5,082 bases of DNA from Acidimicrobiaceae bacterium (GCA_003135595.1 PLCI01000084.1:1-5082); one strand, 5' to 3'. Shown: positions 1-5,082, counted from the stretch's first letter. The notes: generated by a model from the sequence alone, not told the origin. Numbers and translations: made by a program.

Positions 1-171
1 GTCTACTCGCTGCGCGGTCGGGCTACCCCCAGGGTCTCGACGCCGGTGACGTGGGATGAGGTCGAGCAGTGCGCACAGAGCGGTGACGTCGAGAGCCTGA
101 GCTTCTCGACCGACGACGTCCTGGCACGGGTCGACGCGCACGGTGACCTGTTCGTGCCCAACGAGGCTTAG
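1..171 (+). CDS. LigD-type DNA primase-polymerase domain protein, C-terminal fragment
   Basis: The 5' end is cut by the window; 56 residues remain in frame 1, ending with TAG. The visible tail begins VYSLRGRATPRVSTPVTWDE and ends with a DVLARVDAHGDLFVP stretch. This matches the end of the archaeo-eukaryotic-primase-like polymerase domain of LigD, where 'YS-R-RP..-VSTP--WDE' is the typical closing motif. Known members extend DNA ends with NTPs or dNTPs during Ku-dependent non-homologous end joining. The protein stops soon after this motif, so no ligase domain follows it; either it is a stand-alone polymerase or the other domains lie upstream. Catalytic residues are outside the window and cannot be checked. 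The last four bases overlap the end of the convergent glycosyltransferase gene. Confidence 0.85.
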   Translation, partial: VYSLRGRATPRVSTPVTWDEVEQCAQSGDVESLSFSTDDVLARVDAHGDLFVPNEA

Positions 172-1319
172 GCGACCCGAAAGGACGCAAGGACGTCGTC
201 GGCGAGGGGCGCCGCGTGCATCTCGGCGCCGATCGCTCGAGCCCGTGCAGCGAAGGCGGCGTCCCCGAGGACCTCGCGGACCGCGTCAGCGATCCGGGGT
301 GCGTCGGCGATGCTCGGGGGCCGTCGATCGGTCGGCGACGCCGCCGCGACGACGCGACCCGCGCCGACTCGGTCCAGCCGCCAGGCGTTCTCGAACTGGT
401 CGGCGAACGAGGGCACGACGACCAGGGGCACGCCGGCGCCGAGCGCGCCCAGCACCGTCCCGGATCCCCCGTGGCACACCACCAGGGCCGACGAGCCGAG
501 CACGTCGGCCTGGTCCACCCAGGGCTCGACGTGGACGTGAGGTGGCAGCGCTCCCAGGCTCGCGACGTCGAACTTGCGCCCGGTCGTGAGGAGCACGCGC
601 GCATCGAGATCACCGACAGCCGCCAGGAGGCTTCCGAACACGTGGAGGGCGAAGGACATGTGACCGAGGACGGTGCCGAGCGTCACGTAGAGCAGTGGCG
701 AGTCGCTCCCGGCCCACCAGTCAGGCAGCGCCGTGCGCTCCGCCGGTCCGGGCTCGCGATAGCGGACCGTCCTTGGGAACGCCGAAGGGTCCAGTGATGC
801 CGGGAACCGGGTGAGGTAGGGCGCCGCGAAGAGGGCGTCGACGAGCCCAGGCTCGTGGTCCTCGAGGGCGGGGGCGGCGGTTCGGATCGAGCCCGCCTCG
901 ACGTCGGCGAAGGAGATCGCGACCTGGGCGACGGCGGTGCCCGTGCGTCGCGCGAGCACCGCCGAGGCGTACTCGCACGGGTCCCGCAGCACGAGGTCCG
1001 GCCGCCACTGGTCGAAGCAGCGGCGCATCTCGGGCAGCATCGCCACGGTCGCCAGCCGCCCGAAGAGTTCTCGGTTGCCGAGCTCGGACGCGACAGCGCG
1101 GGGAGCGAGCGCGAGCTGGTCCCTGATCGGGGCGATCACCTCTTCGGGGGGCTCGCCGCCGGGCCAGAAGCCCAGGCCGGCAGCGCCGACCATGTCCGCG
1201 AGCGCCGGCGGGCCGGCCACGAGGACCTCGTCACCCGGGCGCGCCGGCGCCGTGAGGAACGGCAGGAGGGGATTGAGGTGGCCCGACCCCCCGAGCGAGC
1301 ACGCGCCAAGCAGTCGCAC
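168..1319 (-). CDS. MGT/GT1-family UDP-sugar-type glycosyltransferase
   Basis: This is a 383-residue protein when started at GTG 1317-1319. The N-terminal acceptor domain opens with VRLLGACSLGGSGHLNPLLP; GHLNP (residues 13-17) includes the His position that acts as base in GT-B macrolide-type transferases. The C-terminal donor domain has LLYVTLGT (209-216), EPWVDQADVL (265-274), HGGSGT (283-288) and the PSFADQFENA block (303-312), where the D-Q pair normally contacts the sugar. Known relatives move a sugar from an NDP-sugar to macrolides, lipids or other small hydrophobic acceptors; the acceptor here is unknown and no biosynthetic cluster is next to it. Start choice: the open frame reaches TTG at 1371-1373 (401 residues), but the first 18 residues are not family-like, and GTG 1319 puts the start right at the first beta strand. 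GTG 1347-1349 is also possible. None has a clear ribosome binding site. The stop (TAA) overlaps the convergent gene's stop. Confidence 0.88.
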   Translation of the reverse strand: MRLLGACSLGGSGHLNPLLPFLTAPARPGDEVLVAGPPALADMVGAAGLGFWPGGEPPEEVIAPIRDQLALAPRAVASELGNRELFGRLATVAMLPEMRRCFDQWRPDLVLRDPCEYASAVLARRTGTAVAQVAISFADVEAGSIRTAAPALEDHEPGLVDALFAAPYLTRFPASLDPSAFPRTVRYREPGPAERTALPDWWAGSDSPLLYVTLGTVLGHMSFALHVFGSLLAAVGDLDARVLLTTGRKFDVASLGALPPHVHVEPWVDQADVLGSSALVVCHGGSGTVLGALGAGVPLVVVPSFADQFENAWRLDRVGAGRVVAAASPTDRRPPSIADAPRIADAVREVLGDAAFAARARAIGAEMHAAPLADDVLASFRVA

Positions 1320-1373
1320 CCACGTGGACGCTACGGGATCCGAGGCCACCCGATCGTCCGCTGCTCGTTCCAA

Positions 1374-1379
1374 ATGCTA
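1374..1379 (-). promoter_or_regulatory. Candidate -10 element for the glycosyltransferase gene
   Basis: On the minus strand these bases read TAGCAT, fitting the actinobacterial TANNNT -10 pattern. A transcript starting about seven bases downstream would begin near 1367. It would exclude the TTG at 1373 as start and leave a leader of roughly 50 bases before GTG 1319. I see no recognisable -35 hexamer at 16-18 bp. A short degenerate match like this arises often by chance. Confidence 0.22.
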
Positions 1380-1384
1380 CGTGA

Positions 1385-1398
1385 CCGCGAACTCGCGG
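1385..1398. promoter_or_regulatory. 14-bp inverted repeat in the divergent GT/YciI promoter region
   Basis: CCGCGA and TCGCGG form perfect 6-bp arms around a central AC. The repeat lies five bp upstream of the candidate minus-strand -10 element, inside the -35/-10 spacer, where a repressor could block transcription. It could serve as an operator for one or both divergent genes. No regulator gene is in the window, and GC-only arms are fairly common in such DNA. Confidence 0.25.
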
Positions 1399-1409
1399 CG
1401 GGGCGACCG

Positions 1410-1430
1410 GCACCCGTCGCTTCGGGGTGC
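1410..1430 (+). other. Small hairpin in the upstream region of the YciI-like gene
   Basis: GCACCC (1410-1415) pairs with GGGTGC (1425-1430) around a nine-base loop; one more G-C pair is possible with a bulge. It lies 50 bases before the YciI-like start, so it may sit in that gene's leader RNA. Nothing links it to a known regulatory RNA. Confidence 0.2.
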
Positions 1431-1463
1431 GAGCGTTGAGGGGAACCGTCGCCGGCGGGGACC

Positions 1464-1473
1464 GAGGAGGGAG
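1464..1473 (+). promoter_or_regulatory. Strong ribosome binding site for the YciI-like gene
   Basis: The purine run GAGGAGGGAG contains AGGAGG at 1465-1470, ten bases before ATG 1481. This decides the start: the open frame extends back to a GTG at 1427, but those 18 extra residues are not family-like and would place the site inside the coding region. Confidence 0.75.
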
Positions 1474-1480
1474 CGCCATC

Positions 1481-1798
1481 ATGCCGATCTTTCTCGTGCA
1501 GCTGACTCGCTCGGGTCCGGAGTGGGATCCGACGCTGCCGCTCGAGGACCAGGGCGACTGGGATGCGCACGCCACGTTCATGGACGATCTCGTCGAGCAG
1601 GGCTTCATCGTGCTCGGTGGCCCGCTCGCCGACGAGTGGCGGGTCGTGCACGTCGTCCACGCGGTCTCCGAGGAGACGATTCGAGAGAGGCTCTCACGAG
1701 ACCCGTGGTTCCAGTCCCACCTGCAGATCGACTCGATCGATCCATGGACGATCCGCCTGGACGGGAGGCTTGCCGCGCCCACGATGCTCACCGGCTGA
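1481..1798 (+). CDS. YciI-like (YCII-related domain) protein
   Basis: This is a 105-residue protein beginning MPIFLVQLTRSGPEWD. Family features seen: a first beta strand at residues 2-9, then DAHATFMDDLVEQGFIVLGG (28-47), with His30 at the conserved histidine position and the usual 'L...G....GP' turn. A late DPWFQ segment (74-78) is followed by the closing strand IDPWTIRL (86-93), matching the usual 'DPF.......V.PW' end of YCII proteins. The fold is ferredoxin-like and normally dimeric; members are often proposed to be small-molecule enzymes or stress proteins, but the reaction is unknown for most and cannot be deduced here. The length is normal for the family. The gene is divergent from the glycosyltransferase and convergent with the cysteine hydrolase, so it is probably a single-gene transcript. 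Confidence 0.85.
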   Translation: MPIFLVQLTRSGPEWDPTLPLEDQGDWDAHATFMDDLVEQGFIVLGGPLADEWRVVHVVHAVSEETIRERLSRDPWFQSHLQIDSIDPWTIRLDGRLAAPTMLTG

Positions 1799-1811
1799 CG
1801 CGTGGGGCCTC

Positions 1812-1832
1812 GCGGTGTCGGGTGACAGCCGC
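1812..1832. terminator. Hairpin between convergent genes, possible terminator
   Basis: GCGGTGTC (1812-1819) pairs with GACA (1824-1827) and CCGC (1829-1832), giving an eight-bp stem with a single bulged G at 1828 and a GGGT loop. It begins 14 bases after the YciI-like stop and lies beyond the stop of the opposite gene, so it could end transcription from both sides. There is no T-tract on either strand, as is often the case in GC-rich actinobacteria. A second, weaker stem (CGCCG/CGGCG) lies at 1865-1879 next to the hydrolase stop. Confidence 0.4.
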
Positions 1833-1879
1833 CCATCGCAGGGCTGCGCCGACCGCGTGCTCACCGCCGCCGAGCGGCG

Positions 1880-2440
1880 TCAGCGCGAGGCGCCGAAGGC
1901 GACGTCCTTGGTCGCGACGGTGCCAGCAGTCCGCCCTGGCGCCGACTGGTGGGTCCAGTACAGGTTCGTGTGCGCGATGACCTGGTCCGGCGGCGGTGCC
2001 CCCCACTCGGTCTGGTCCCCGGTCGTGTGGGCGTCGCTCACGAGGATCGCGTCGTAGCCACGAGTGAAGGCGCCGTGGAGCGTGGAGCGGATGCACGCGT
2101 CGGTCTGCGCCCCGGCGACGACGAGCCGTCCGACGCCAAGCTTCGCAAGCACCCCTTCGAGATTCGTGTCCTCGAACGAGTCGCCGTAGCACTTCTCGAT
2201 GAGCGGCTCGGTGTCGCCCGGACGAAGCTCGGGGACGATCTTCCACACGTCGCTGCCTCGCACGAGCTGCTCGTCGGAGTGCTGGACCCACACGACCGGC
2301 GCGCTCGCTCGCCGCGCCTCTGCGACGAGCGCGCCGATGTTCGCGACCACCTCGTCGCGCGCATGGGCTCCTTCGACGACCCCGACCTGCACGTCGACAA
2401 CGAGCAGTGCGGTGTTCGGACGATCAAAGAGTTCGGTCAT
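1880..2440 (-). CDS. Isochorismatase-family cysteine hydrolase
   Basis: This is a 186-residue soluble protein of normal length for the family. The catalytic triad is intact: Asp16 in ALLVVDVQ (11-18), Lys83 in LIEKCYGDSF (80-89) and nucleophile Cys116 in VVAGAQTDACIRST (107-120); the residues before the cysteine form the family's cis-peptide turn. The C-terminal IAHTNLYWTHQSAPGRTAG block (155-173) resembles uncharacterised cysteine hydrolases of the YcaC/nicotinamidase-like group rather than true isochorismatases, which act with enterobactin-type siderophore genes absent here. The likely chemistry is hydrolysis of an amide or related bond through a cysteine thioester; the substrate is unknown. 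It starts 57 bp after the stop of the GH16 gene on the same strand, so read-through is possible. No Shine-Dalgarno sequence is evident before the ATG, but a -10-like motif lies six bases upstream. Confidence 0.92.
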   Translation of the reverse strand: MTELFDRPNTALLVVDVQVGVVEGAHARDEVVANIGALVAEARRASAPVVWVQHSDEQLVRGSDVWKIVPELRPGDTEPLIEKCYGDSFEDTNLEGVLAKLGVGRLVVAGAQTDACIRSTLHGAFTRGYDAILVSDAHTTGDQTEWGAPPPDQVIAHTNLYWTHQSAPGRTAGTVATKDVAFGASR

Positions 2441-2446
2441 GCGCCC

Positions 2447-2452
2447 ACACTA
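2447..2452 (-). promoter_or_regulatory. TANNNT -10-like motif, possible leaderless promoter of the cysteine hydrolase
   Basis: Read on the minus strand the site is TAGTGT, within an AT-rich patch (CAAATAGTGT) that stands out in this GC-rich DNA. Six bases (GGGCGC) separate it from the ATG, the spacing expected when transcription begins at the start codon itself, a common arrangement in actinobacteria. No good -35 match is seen. Confidence 0.4.
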
Positions 2453-2497
2453 TTTGTGAGGTGCGACGCCGGTGAGCGCTGCTCGACCGACGACGTC

Positions 2498-3412
2498 CTA
2501 CCCTGCCGGGTGCGGGATCGTCGGGCGCGCGGCCGACACGTGCGGACCCAGCTTCTTCGGCACGAACTCGGTGACCCAGTCGACGAGCATGGAGGCCGCG
2601 TACGCCGGACAGCCGCCGACGAAGATGCCGCACCACGCTTGCTGCTGGAGGTCGAGCGTCATCGGGGTGACGGGGATCTGCGTGGTGTCCGTGATCGTCC
2701 AGTATGTGTAGGTCCCCACCGAGAACTTGATGGACGTCGGCGTCCAGATCACGCCATAGGTGTGCCACCCAAGAAGGTTGACCGCGACCCGCTTTTGGAC
2801 CTTGTGGTCGCCCGGCTTGCTCGCGACCGGGAAGTGGAGCGTCGACGTCGAAGAGGTGGGATGCTGCCAGGTCTCGAGGAAGTCGACCTCGGGGGGCCAC
2901 GAGTTGTCCTTCGGCCACAGCAGCGCAATGGCGCTCGGACCGACCGCGGTGATACGGGCGCGCACGTAGTACGCCCCGTAGAGCCTCGAGACACCGCACT
3001 GGCAGACGCCCCCGCTCACCCAGTGCCAGTTGAGCAGCGGGTCCCTGTACGTGTTGAGCCTCAGGATCCCGTCTCGGACCTTGACGTGCCAGGGCTCCCA
3101 CATCGACGCCGGGTCACCCTTGGGCTGGCCGGTGAACGTCTCCCAGCCGAGAGGCAGCGCCGTCCCCGGGAAGTCGTTGCAGTAGACCCTGGTGAAGCCT
3201 GCGATTGCATTCGGCCCGAGTGGCAGGACCTTCGACGGCTCGGCGGCTGCCGTGGTGGGCGAGCCACAGGGATTGGTCGGAACGACGTGGCCGATCATGG
3301 TCGCGCCGGACGCACTCGGCGTGAGCGGGACGGTTACCGCGATCGTGGCGAGGAGTATGACCACGCCCATGCCTCCGGCCAGCCAACGTGAGTGGACCTT
3401 GCGAGCCGTCAT
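2498..3412 (-). CDS. Secreted glycoside hydrolase family 16 protein (first copy)
   Basis: This is a 304-residue protein. Residues 1-37 form a signal peptide: basic MTARKVHSR, hydrophobic core about 11-30, cleavage likely near SASGA (33-37). The mature part is a GH16 beta-jelly-roll. WPPEVDFLETW (172-182) carries the ExDxxE signature with nucleophile Glu175, Asp177 and acid/base Glu180, all present. The later strands GWHTYGVIWTP (215-225) and PMTLDLQQQ (250-258) are also typical. The extra residue in ExDxxE marks the beta-bulge type found in laminarinases, agarases and carrageenases, not the lichenase/XTH type; the exact glycan is not readable. Six mature cysteines (49, 78, 137, 139, 261, 268) recur in the paralogue at 4237-5082, suggesting disulfides outside the cell. 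No cell-wall anchor or carbohydrate-binding module is visible. The start is set by GAGGTGAT six bases before ATG 3412; the frame extends to 3505 but those residues are arginine-rich and unlike a protein start. Confidence 0.92.
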   Translation of the reverse strand: MTARKVHSRWLAGGMGVVILLATIAVTVPLTPSASGATMIGHVVPTNPCGSPTTAAAEPSKVLPLGPNAIAGFTRVYCNDFPGTALPLGWETFTGQPKGDPASMWEPWHVKVRDGILRLNTYRDPLLNWHWVSGGVCQCGVSRLYGAYYVRARITAVGPSAIALLWPKDNSWPPEVDFLETWQHPTSSTSTLHFPVASKPGDHKVQKRVAVNLLGWHTYGVIWTPTSIKFSVGTYTYWTITDTTQIPVTPMTLDLQQQAWCGIFVGGCPAYAASMLVDWVTEFVPKKLGPHVSAARPTIPHPAG

Positions 3413-3418
3413 CACCGC

Positions 3419-3426
3419 ATCACCTC
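3419..3426 (-). promoter_or_regulatory. Ribosome binding site of the first GH16 gene
   Basis: The minus strand reads GAGGTGAT, an eight-base match to the anti-Shine-Dalgarno complement AAGGAGGTGAT, six bases before the ATG at 3410-3412. It fixes the start directly before the signal peptide and rules out the longer upstream reading. Confidence 0.75.
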
Positions 3427-3463
3427 GTCGAGTGCTCCGAAATCCAGAACCTATTCGGCGGAT

Positions 3464-3497
3464 CCGACGGGCGTGGCCACGCCCTAGGTGCCGTCGG
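3464..3497. promoter_or_regulatory. Nested palindromes upstream of the first GH16 gene (operator or leader structure)
   Basis: GGGCGTGGCCACGCCC at 3469-3484 is a perfect 16-bp palindrome. It lies within a wider inverted repeat, CCGACGG (3464-3470) and CCGTCGG (3491-3497). CCTAGG at 3483-3488 is a third palindrome inside, and GGCCAC occurs at 3475-3480 and again at 3496-3501. The cluster is about 50 bp before the GH16 start and just downstream of an AT-rich -10-like patch. It could bind a dimeric repressor, for example a sugar-responsive regulator, or fold in the leader RNA. The regulator is not in the window. Confidence 0.4.
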
Positions 3498-3506
3498 CCA
3501 CGCATC

Positions 3507-3512
3507 CATATA
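3507..3512 (-). promoter_or_regulatory. Weak -10 candidate for the first GH16 gene
   Basis: The minus strand reads TATATG in the only clearly AT-rich patch of this region. A start about seven bases downstream would give a leader of nearly 90 bases that contains the nested palindromes. No standard -35 is present at the right distance; TGACAC lies too close. Confidence 0.2.
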
Positions 3513-3758
3513 CCTCATTGTGTCACCACTTTCCGTGTGCGGGGCGGCGCGCCGAGATCGGAGGGTCCGCACCCCCGGAGCGCCTCGACCCCCACGATCA
3601 TCCACGACCCCGCGCCCGGTGCGCGACGCGGCTCCCCCCTGCGTCTCGCCGGCCAGCAACCATCGGCTGTAGGTGGTACTTGACAACCAGTTCCGCCCGG
3701 AGGGCTCGGCCGCCGGGCGAGGAAGCTGCCAGGAGGCGACCCGAGGCACACTTGGACG
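3513..3758. other. Intergenic region without a recognisable gene
   Basis: Together with 3413-3512 this makes a 346-bp gap between the divergent GH16 and VOC genes. Open frames crossing it have arginine- and proline-rich products and no family-like motifs. The sequence shows a 10-bp palindrome CGGCGCGCCG at 3545-3554 and a perfect TTGACA at 3680-3685 on the plus strand, which could be a -35 for the VOC gene. No -10 is seen 16-18 bp after it. I see no tRNA, riboswitch or repeat I would stand behind. Confidence 0.5.
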
Positions 3759-4184
3759 ATGCAGCTTCCCGCGAGGATCGGCCTCATCACGCTCGCCTGC
3801 GCTGACGTGGACCGCATGGCCCGGCTGTTCCGCGAACTGGGCTGGCCGGAGACGCCGCAGAGCGACGAGCACCACCGGACGTTCCAGTGCACGAACGGCG
3901 TCGTGATCGGGCTGTACGGGGCTCGCCACTACGAACCCGAGTTCGGTCCGGTGCTGCGGGGGTTCCGAGGCTCAATCCTCAGCGTGAACGTGGCGTCGTT
4001 CGAGGAGTGCGTCAAGATCCACGAGCAGCTGGCACGAGTCGACGGCGTCGAGCTGCTCGAGGCGCCGACGCTCGCTCAATGGGGTGGCGGCTTCAGCTGG
4101 CGCGACCCCGAGGGCAACATCTGGGACGTGGCGTGGGCCAAGGAGTCGTCCTTCGACGACCGAGGCGGCGTCTGGTTCCCCTGA
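3759..4184 (+). CDS. VOC-fold (glyoxalase/bleomycin-resistance-like) protein
   Basis: This is a 141-residue protein with two beta-alpha-beta-beta-beta modules. The first is IGLITLACADVDRMARLFRE (7-26), the usual '(H)..L.V.D..R...FY..LG' opening. The second begins at SILSVNVASFEE (72-83) and ends in WRDPEGNIWDVAWA (114-127), the common 'DP.G...E.AW' close. The tail FDDRGGVWFP (132-141) is also typical of this subgroup. Metal-dependent members have His/Gln and Glu ligands; here the aligned positions appear to be Leu9, Ile73 and Asp123, so metal-dependent catalysis is doubtful and a binding role is possible. The substrate is unknown. AGGAGG at 3731-3736 is 22 bases from the ATG, too far to be ideal; GAGG at 3743-3746 is 12 bases away. 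The ATG still fits the domain edge. The gene lies between the two GH16 genes, divergent from one and convergent with the other. Confidence 0.87.
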   Translation: MQLPARIGLITLACADVDRMARLFRELGWPETPQSDEHHRTFQCTNGVVIGLYGARHYEPEFGPVLRGFRGSILSVNVASFEECVKIHEQLARVDGVELLEAPTLAQWGGGFSWRDPEGNIWDVAWAKESSFDDRGGVWFP

Positions 4185-4236
4185 TCGCACCTGCGCCCAC
4201 GCCGCCCCCGCGATTCGGCCCCTCCCACTCTCGAGG

Positions 4237-5082
4237 TCAGGGCTTCGAGGTCGTGAAGGCGTACTCGGCGACCCAGTCGACCTGCATCATCACAGGCCGC
4301 CTCGGGCACTCCGTGCCTCGTCCGCAGAAGGTCTGGTTCTGGATGTCGAGGGTCATCGGCTGGTGCGGGATCTGCGAGCGCGAGGTCACCGCCCCCCAGG
4401 GGTGGCCGTCGACCAGGAAGCGGATGACGCGCGGGGTCCAGATCACCCCCCATGTGTGCCACCGAAGGAGATCGATCCGCGTGGCGCCGTGGATGACGTG
4501 GTCGGACCCGCCGTAGTGCACGGACCAGGTGCTCGAGCCAATGTGGGCGACCGACTCGTTGAAGTCGATCTCTGGTGGCCAGACGCGCGCGGCGGGCCAG
4601 AGCAAGTCGATCTCGTCGGGGCCGCTGCCCGTGACGCGTGAGTGGACGAAGAACGCGCCGTACAGCCGAGGCAGCCCGCAGTGGCAGATGCCTGCACTGG
4701 CCCATGCGCTCCGGTGGTGCGGGCGCCTTGTCACCGTGAGCGACACGTGCCCCCCCGACACCGACACGTGTGAGCGAACAAAGAGGCCGGAAGGGTCGCC
4801 CTCTGGCACGCCGGAGAACTCGAACCAGCCAGGCGGCATGCGGTGGCCAGCGAAGTGCGTGCAGTAGCTGAGGGTAAAGCCACGGAGGAGAGCCGCAAGG
4901 CGAGGGGCGGATCGAGCGGGCGCGAACCGGTGCGACGCATGTGCGCACGTCGACGCCAGGCTTCGAGCCACTCGTGGAGTCGTGGATGCGCGTGGCACTG
5001 CGCCGCGTGTCGAGGCCGACGTCGTAGGAGACGCGCCGGCGGCCACGGCCAAGGCGACGCACGCAGCTGCGACACAGCCAGC
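4237..5082 (-). CDS. Secreted glycoside hydrolase family 16 protein (second copy, 5' end outside window)
   Basis: There are 281 residues in the window, and the frame stays open through base 5082. The first residues (AGCVAAACVALAVAAG) look like the hydrophobic core of a signal peptide, so the true start lies beyond the edge; the TTG at 5050-5052 is a leucine inside that core, not a start. The GH16 domain has WPPEIDFNES with the ExDxxE signature intact: Glu codon 4570-4572, Asp 4564-4566, Glu 4555-4557. It also has LLRWHTWGVIWTP and PMTLDIQNQ strands near the C-terminus. It is paralogous to the protein at 2498-3412: shared blocks include RLYGA, LLWP, the active site and the same six-cysteine layout (C..YC..CxC..C..C). 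By eye, identity is about half around the active site. Its substrate is probably a beta-glucan or related polysaccharide. It converges with the VOC gene across a 52-bp gap. Confidence 0.9.
   Translation of the reverse strand, partial: AGCVAAACVALAVAAGASPTTSASTRGAVPRASTTPRVARSLASTCAHASHRFAPARSAPRLAALLRGFTLSYCTHFAGHRMPPGWFEFSGVPEGDPSGLFVRSHVSVSGGHVSLTVTRRPHHRSAWASAGICHCGLPRLYGAFFVHSRVTGSGPDEIDLLWPAARVWPPEIDFNESVAHIGSSTWSVHYGGSDHVIHGATRIDLLRWHTWGVIWTPRVIRFLVDGHPWGAVTSRSQIPHQPMTLDIQNQTFCGRGTECPRRPVMMQVDWVAEYAFTTSKP

Noticed and set aside
1427..1480. N-terminal extension of the YciI-like protein from GTG 1427
   Set aside because: The strong ribosome binding site at 1464-1473 lies inside this stretch and points to ATG 1481, and the extra residues are not part of the domain.
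937..1980. A 347-codon plus-strand open frame across the GT, YciI and hydrolase region
   Set aside because: Its product is Arg/Ser/Pro-rich, it crosses three better-supported genes and their control region, and it shows no family motif.
1949..3391. A 480-codon plus-strand open frame opposite the cysteine hydrolase and the first GH16 gene
   Set aside because: It is antisense to two genes with clear catalytic motifs. Its product is rich in Arg, Asp and Val with no recognisable domain, as expected of a shadow frame in GC-rich DNA.
3651..3690. GCAACC followed ten bases later by GGTGGTACTTGAC, reminiscent of the SAM-I/SAM-IV riboswitch core
   Set aside because: The 5' half of either riboswitch (the conserved GGGA or GGTCATGAG-type segments and the closing stem) could not be found upstream, and the downstream VOC gene is not a methionine-pathway gene. 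A covariance-model search would settle it.
3680..3708. Perfect TTGACA as a full promoter for the VOC gene
   Set aside because: The bases at the expected -10 position read GGCTCG, with no resemblance to a -10 element, so only an isolated -35 match can be claimed.
4230..4249. CTCGA/TCGAG inverted repeat between the VOC and second GH16 genes as a terminator
   Set aside because: The stem is only five bp with a ten-base loop, it overlaps the last codons of the GH16 gene, and no T-tract follows.
4076..5062. A 328-codon minus-strand open frame overlapping the second GH16 gene
   Set aside because: It is in a different frame from the GH16 domain, is arginine-rich throughout and carries no known motif.

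Overview
This is a GC-rich chromosomal window. It carries a stand-alone-looking LigD-type polymerase domain, GTG/TTG starts, a possible TANNNT leaderless start and secreted GH16 enzymes. Together these suggest an actinobacterium, possibly of the Acidimicrobiia type; the phylum is an inference from style, not from a marker gene. I see no tRNA, rRNA, CRISPR array, insertion sequence or phage gene.

Layout from left to right. (1) 1-171 (+) is the 3' end of a LigD-type primase-polymerase domain protein. (2) 168-1319 (-) is an MGT/GT1-type glycosyltransferase whose stop codon overlaps the LigD-like stop. (3) 1320-1480 is a divergent control region with a 14-bp inverted repeat. (4) 1481-1798 (+) is a YciI-like protein with a strong ribosome binding site. 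(5) 1799-1879 is a short convergent gap with a hairpin. (6) 1880-2440 (-) is an isochorismatase-family cysteine hydrolase with intact catalytic residues and a possible leaderless promoter. (7) 2498-3412 (-) is a secreted GH16 glycoside hydrolase. (8) 3413-3758 is a 346-bp divergent intergenic region with nested palindromes in the GH16 leader. (9) 3759-4184 (+) is a VOC-fold protein. (10) 4237-5082 (-) is a second GH16 protein, paralogous to the first, whose signal peptide continues past the window edge.

The genes do not form one obvious pathway. The clearest link is between the two exported GH16 enzymes. They share the active-site signature, a six-cysteine pattern and many short blocks, so they probably form a small polysaccharide-degrading (beta-glucan or related) set. 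The VOC gene sits between them in the opposite direction. The isochorismatase-like gene follows the first GH16 gene by 57 bp on the same strand and could be co-transcribed, but it also has its own promoter-like site. The GT, YciI and LigD-like genes look like unrelated neighbours. I found no convincing undescribed system here; the most interesting items are the GH16 pair and the palindromic leader of the first GH16 gene.
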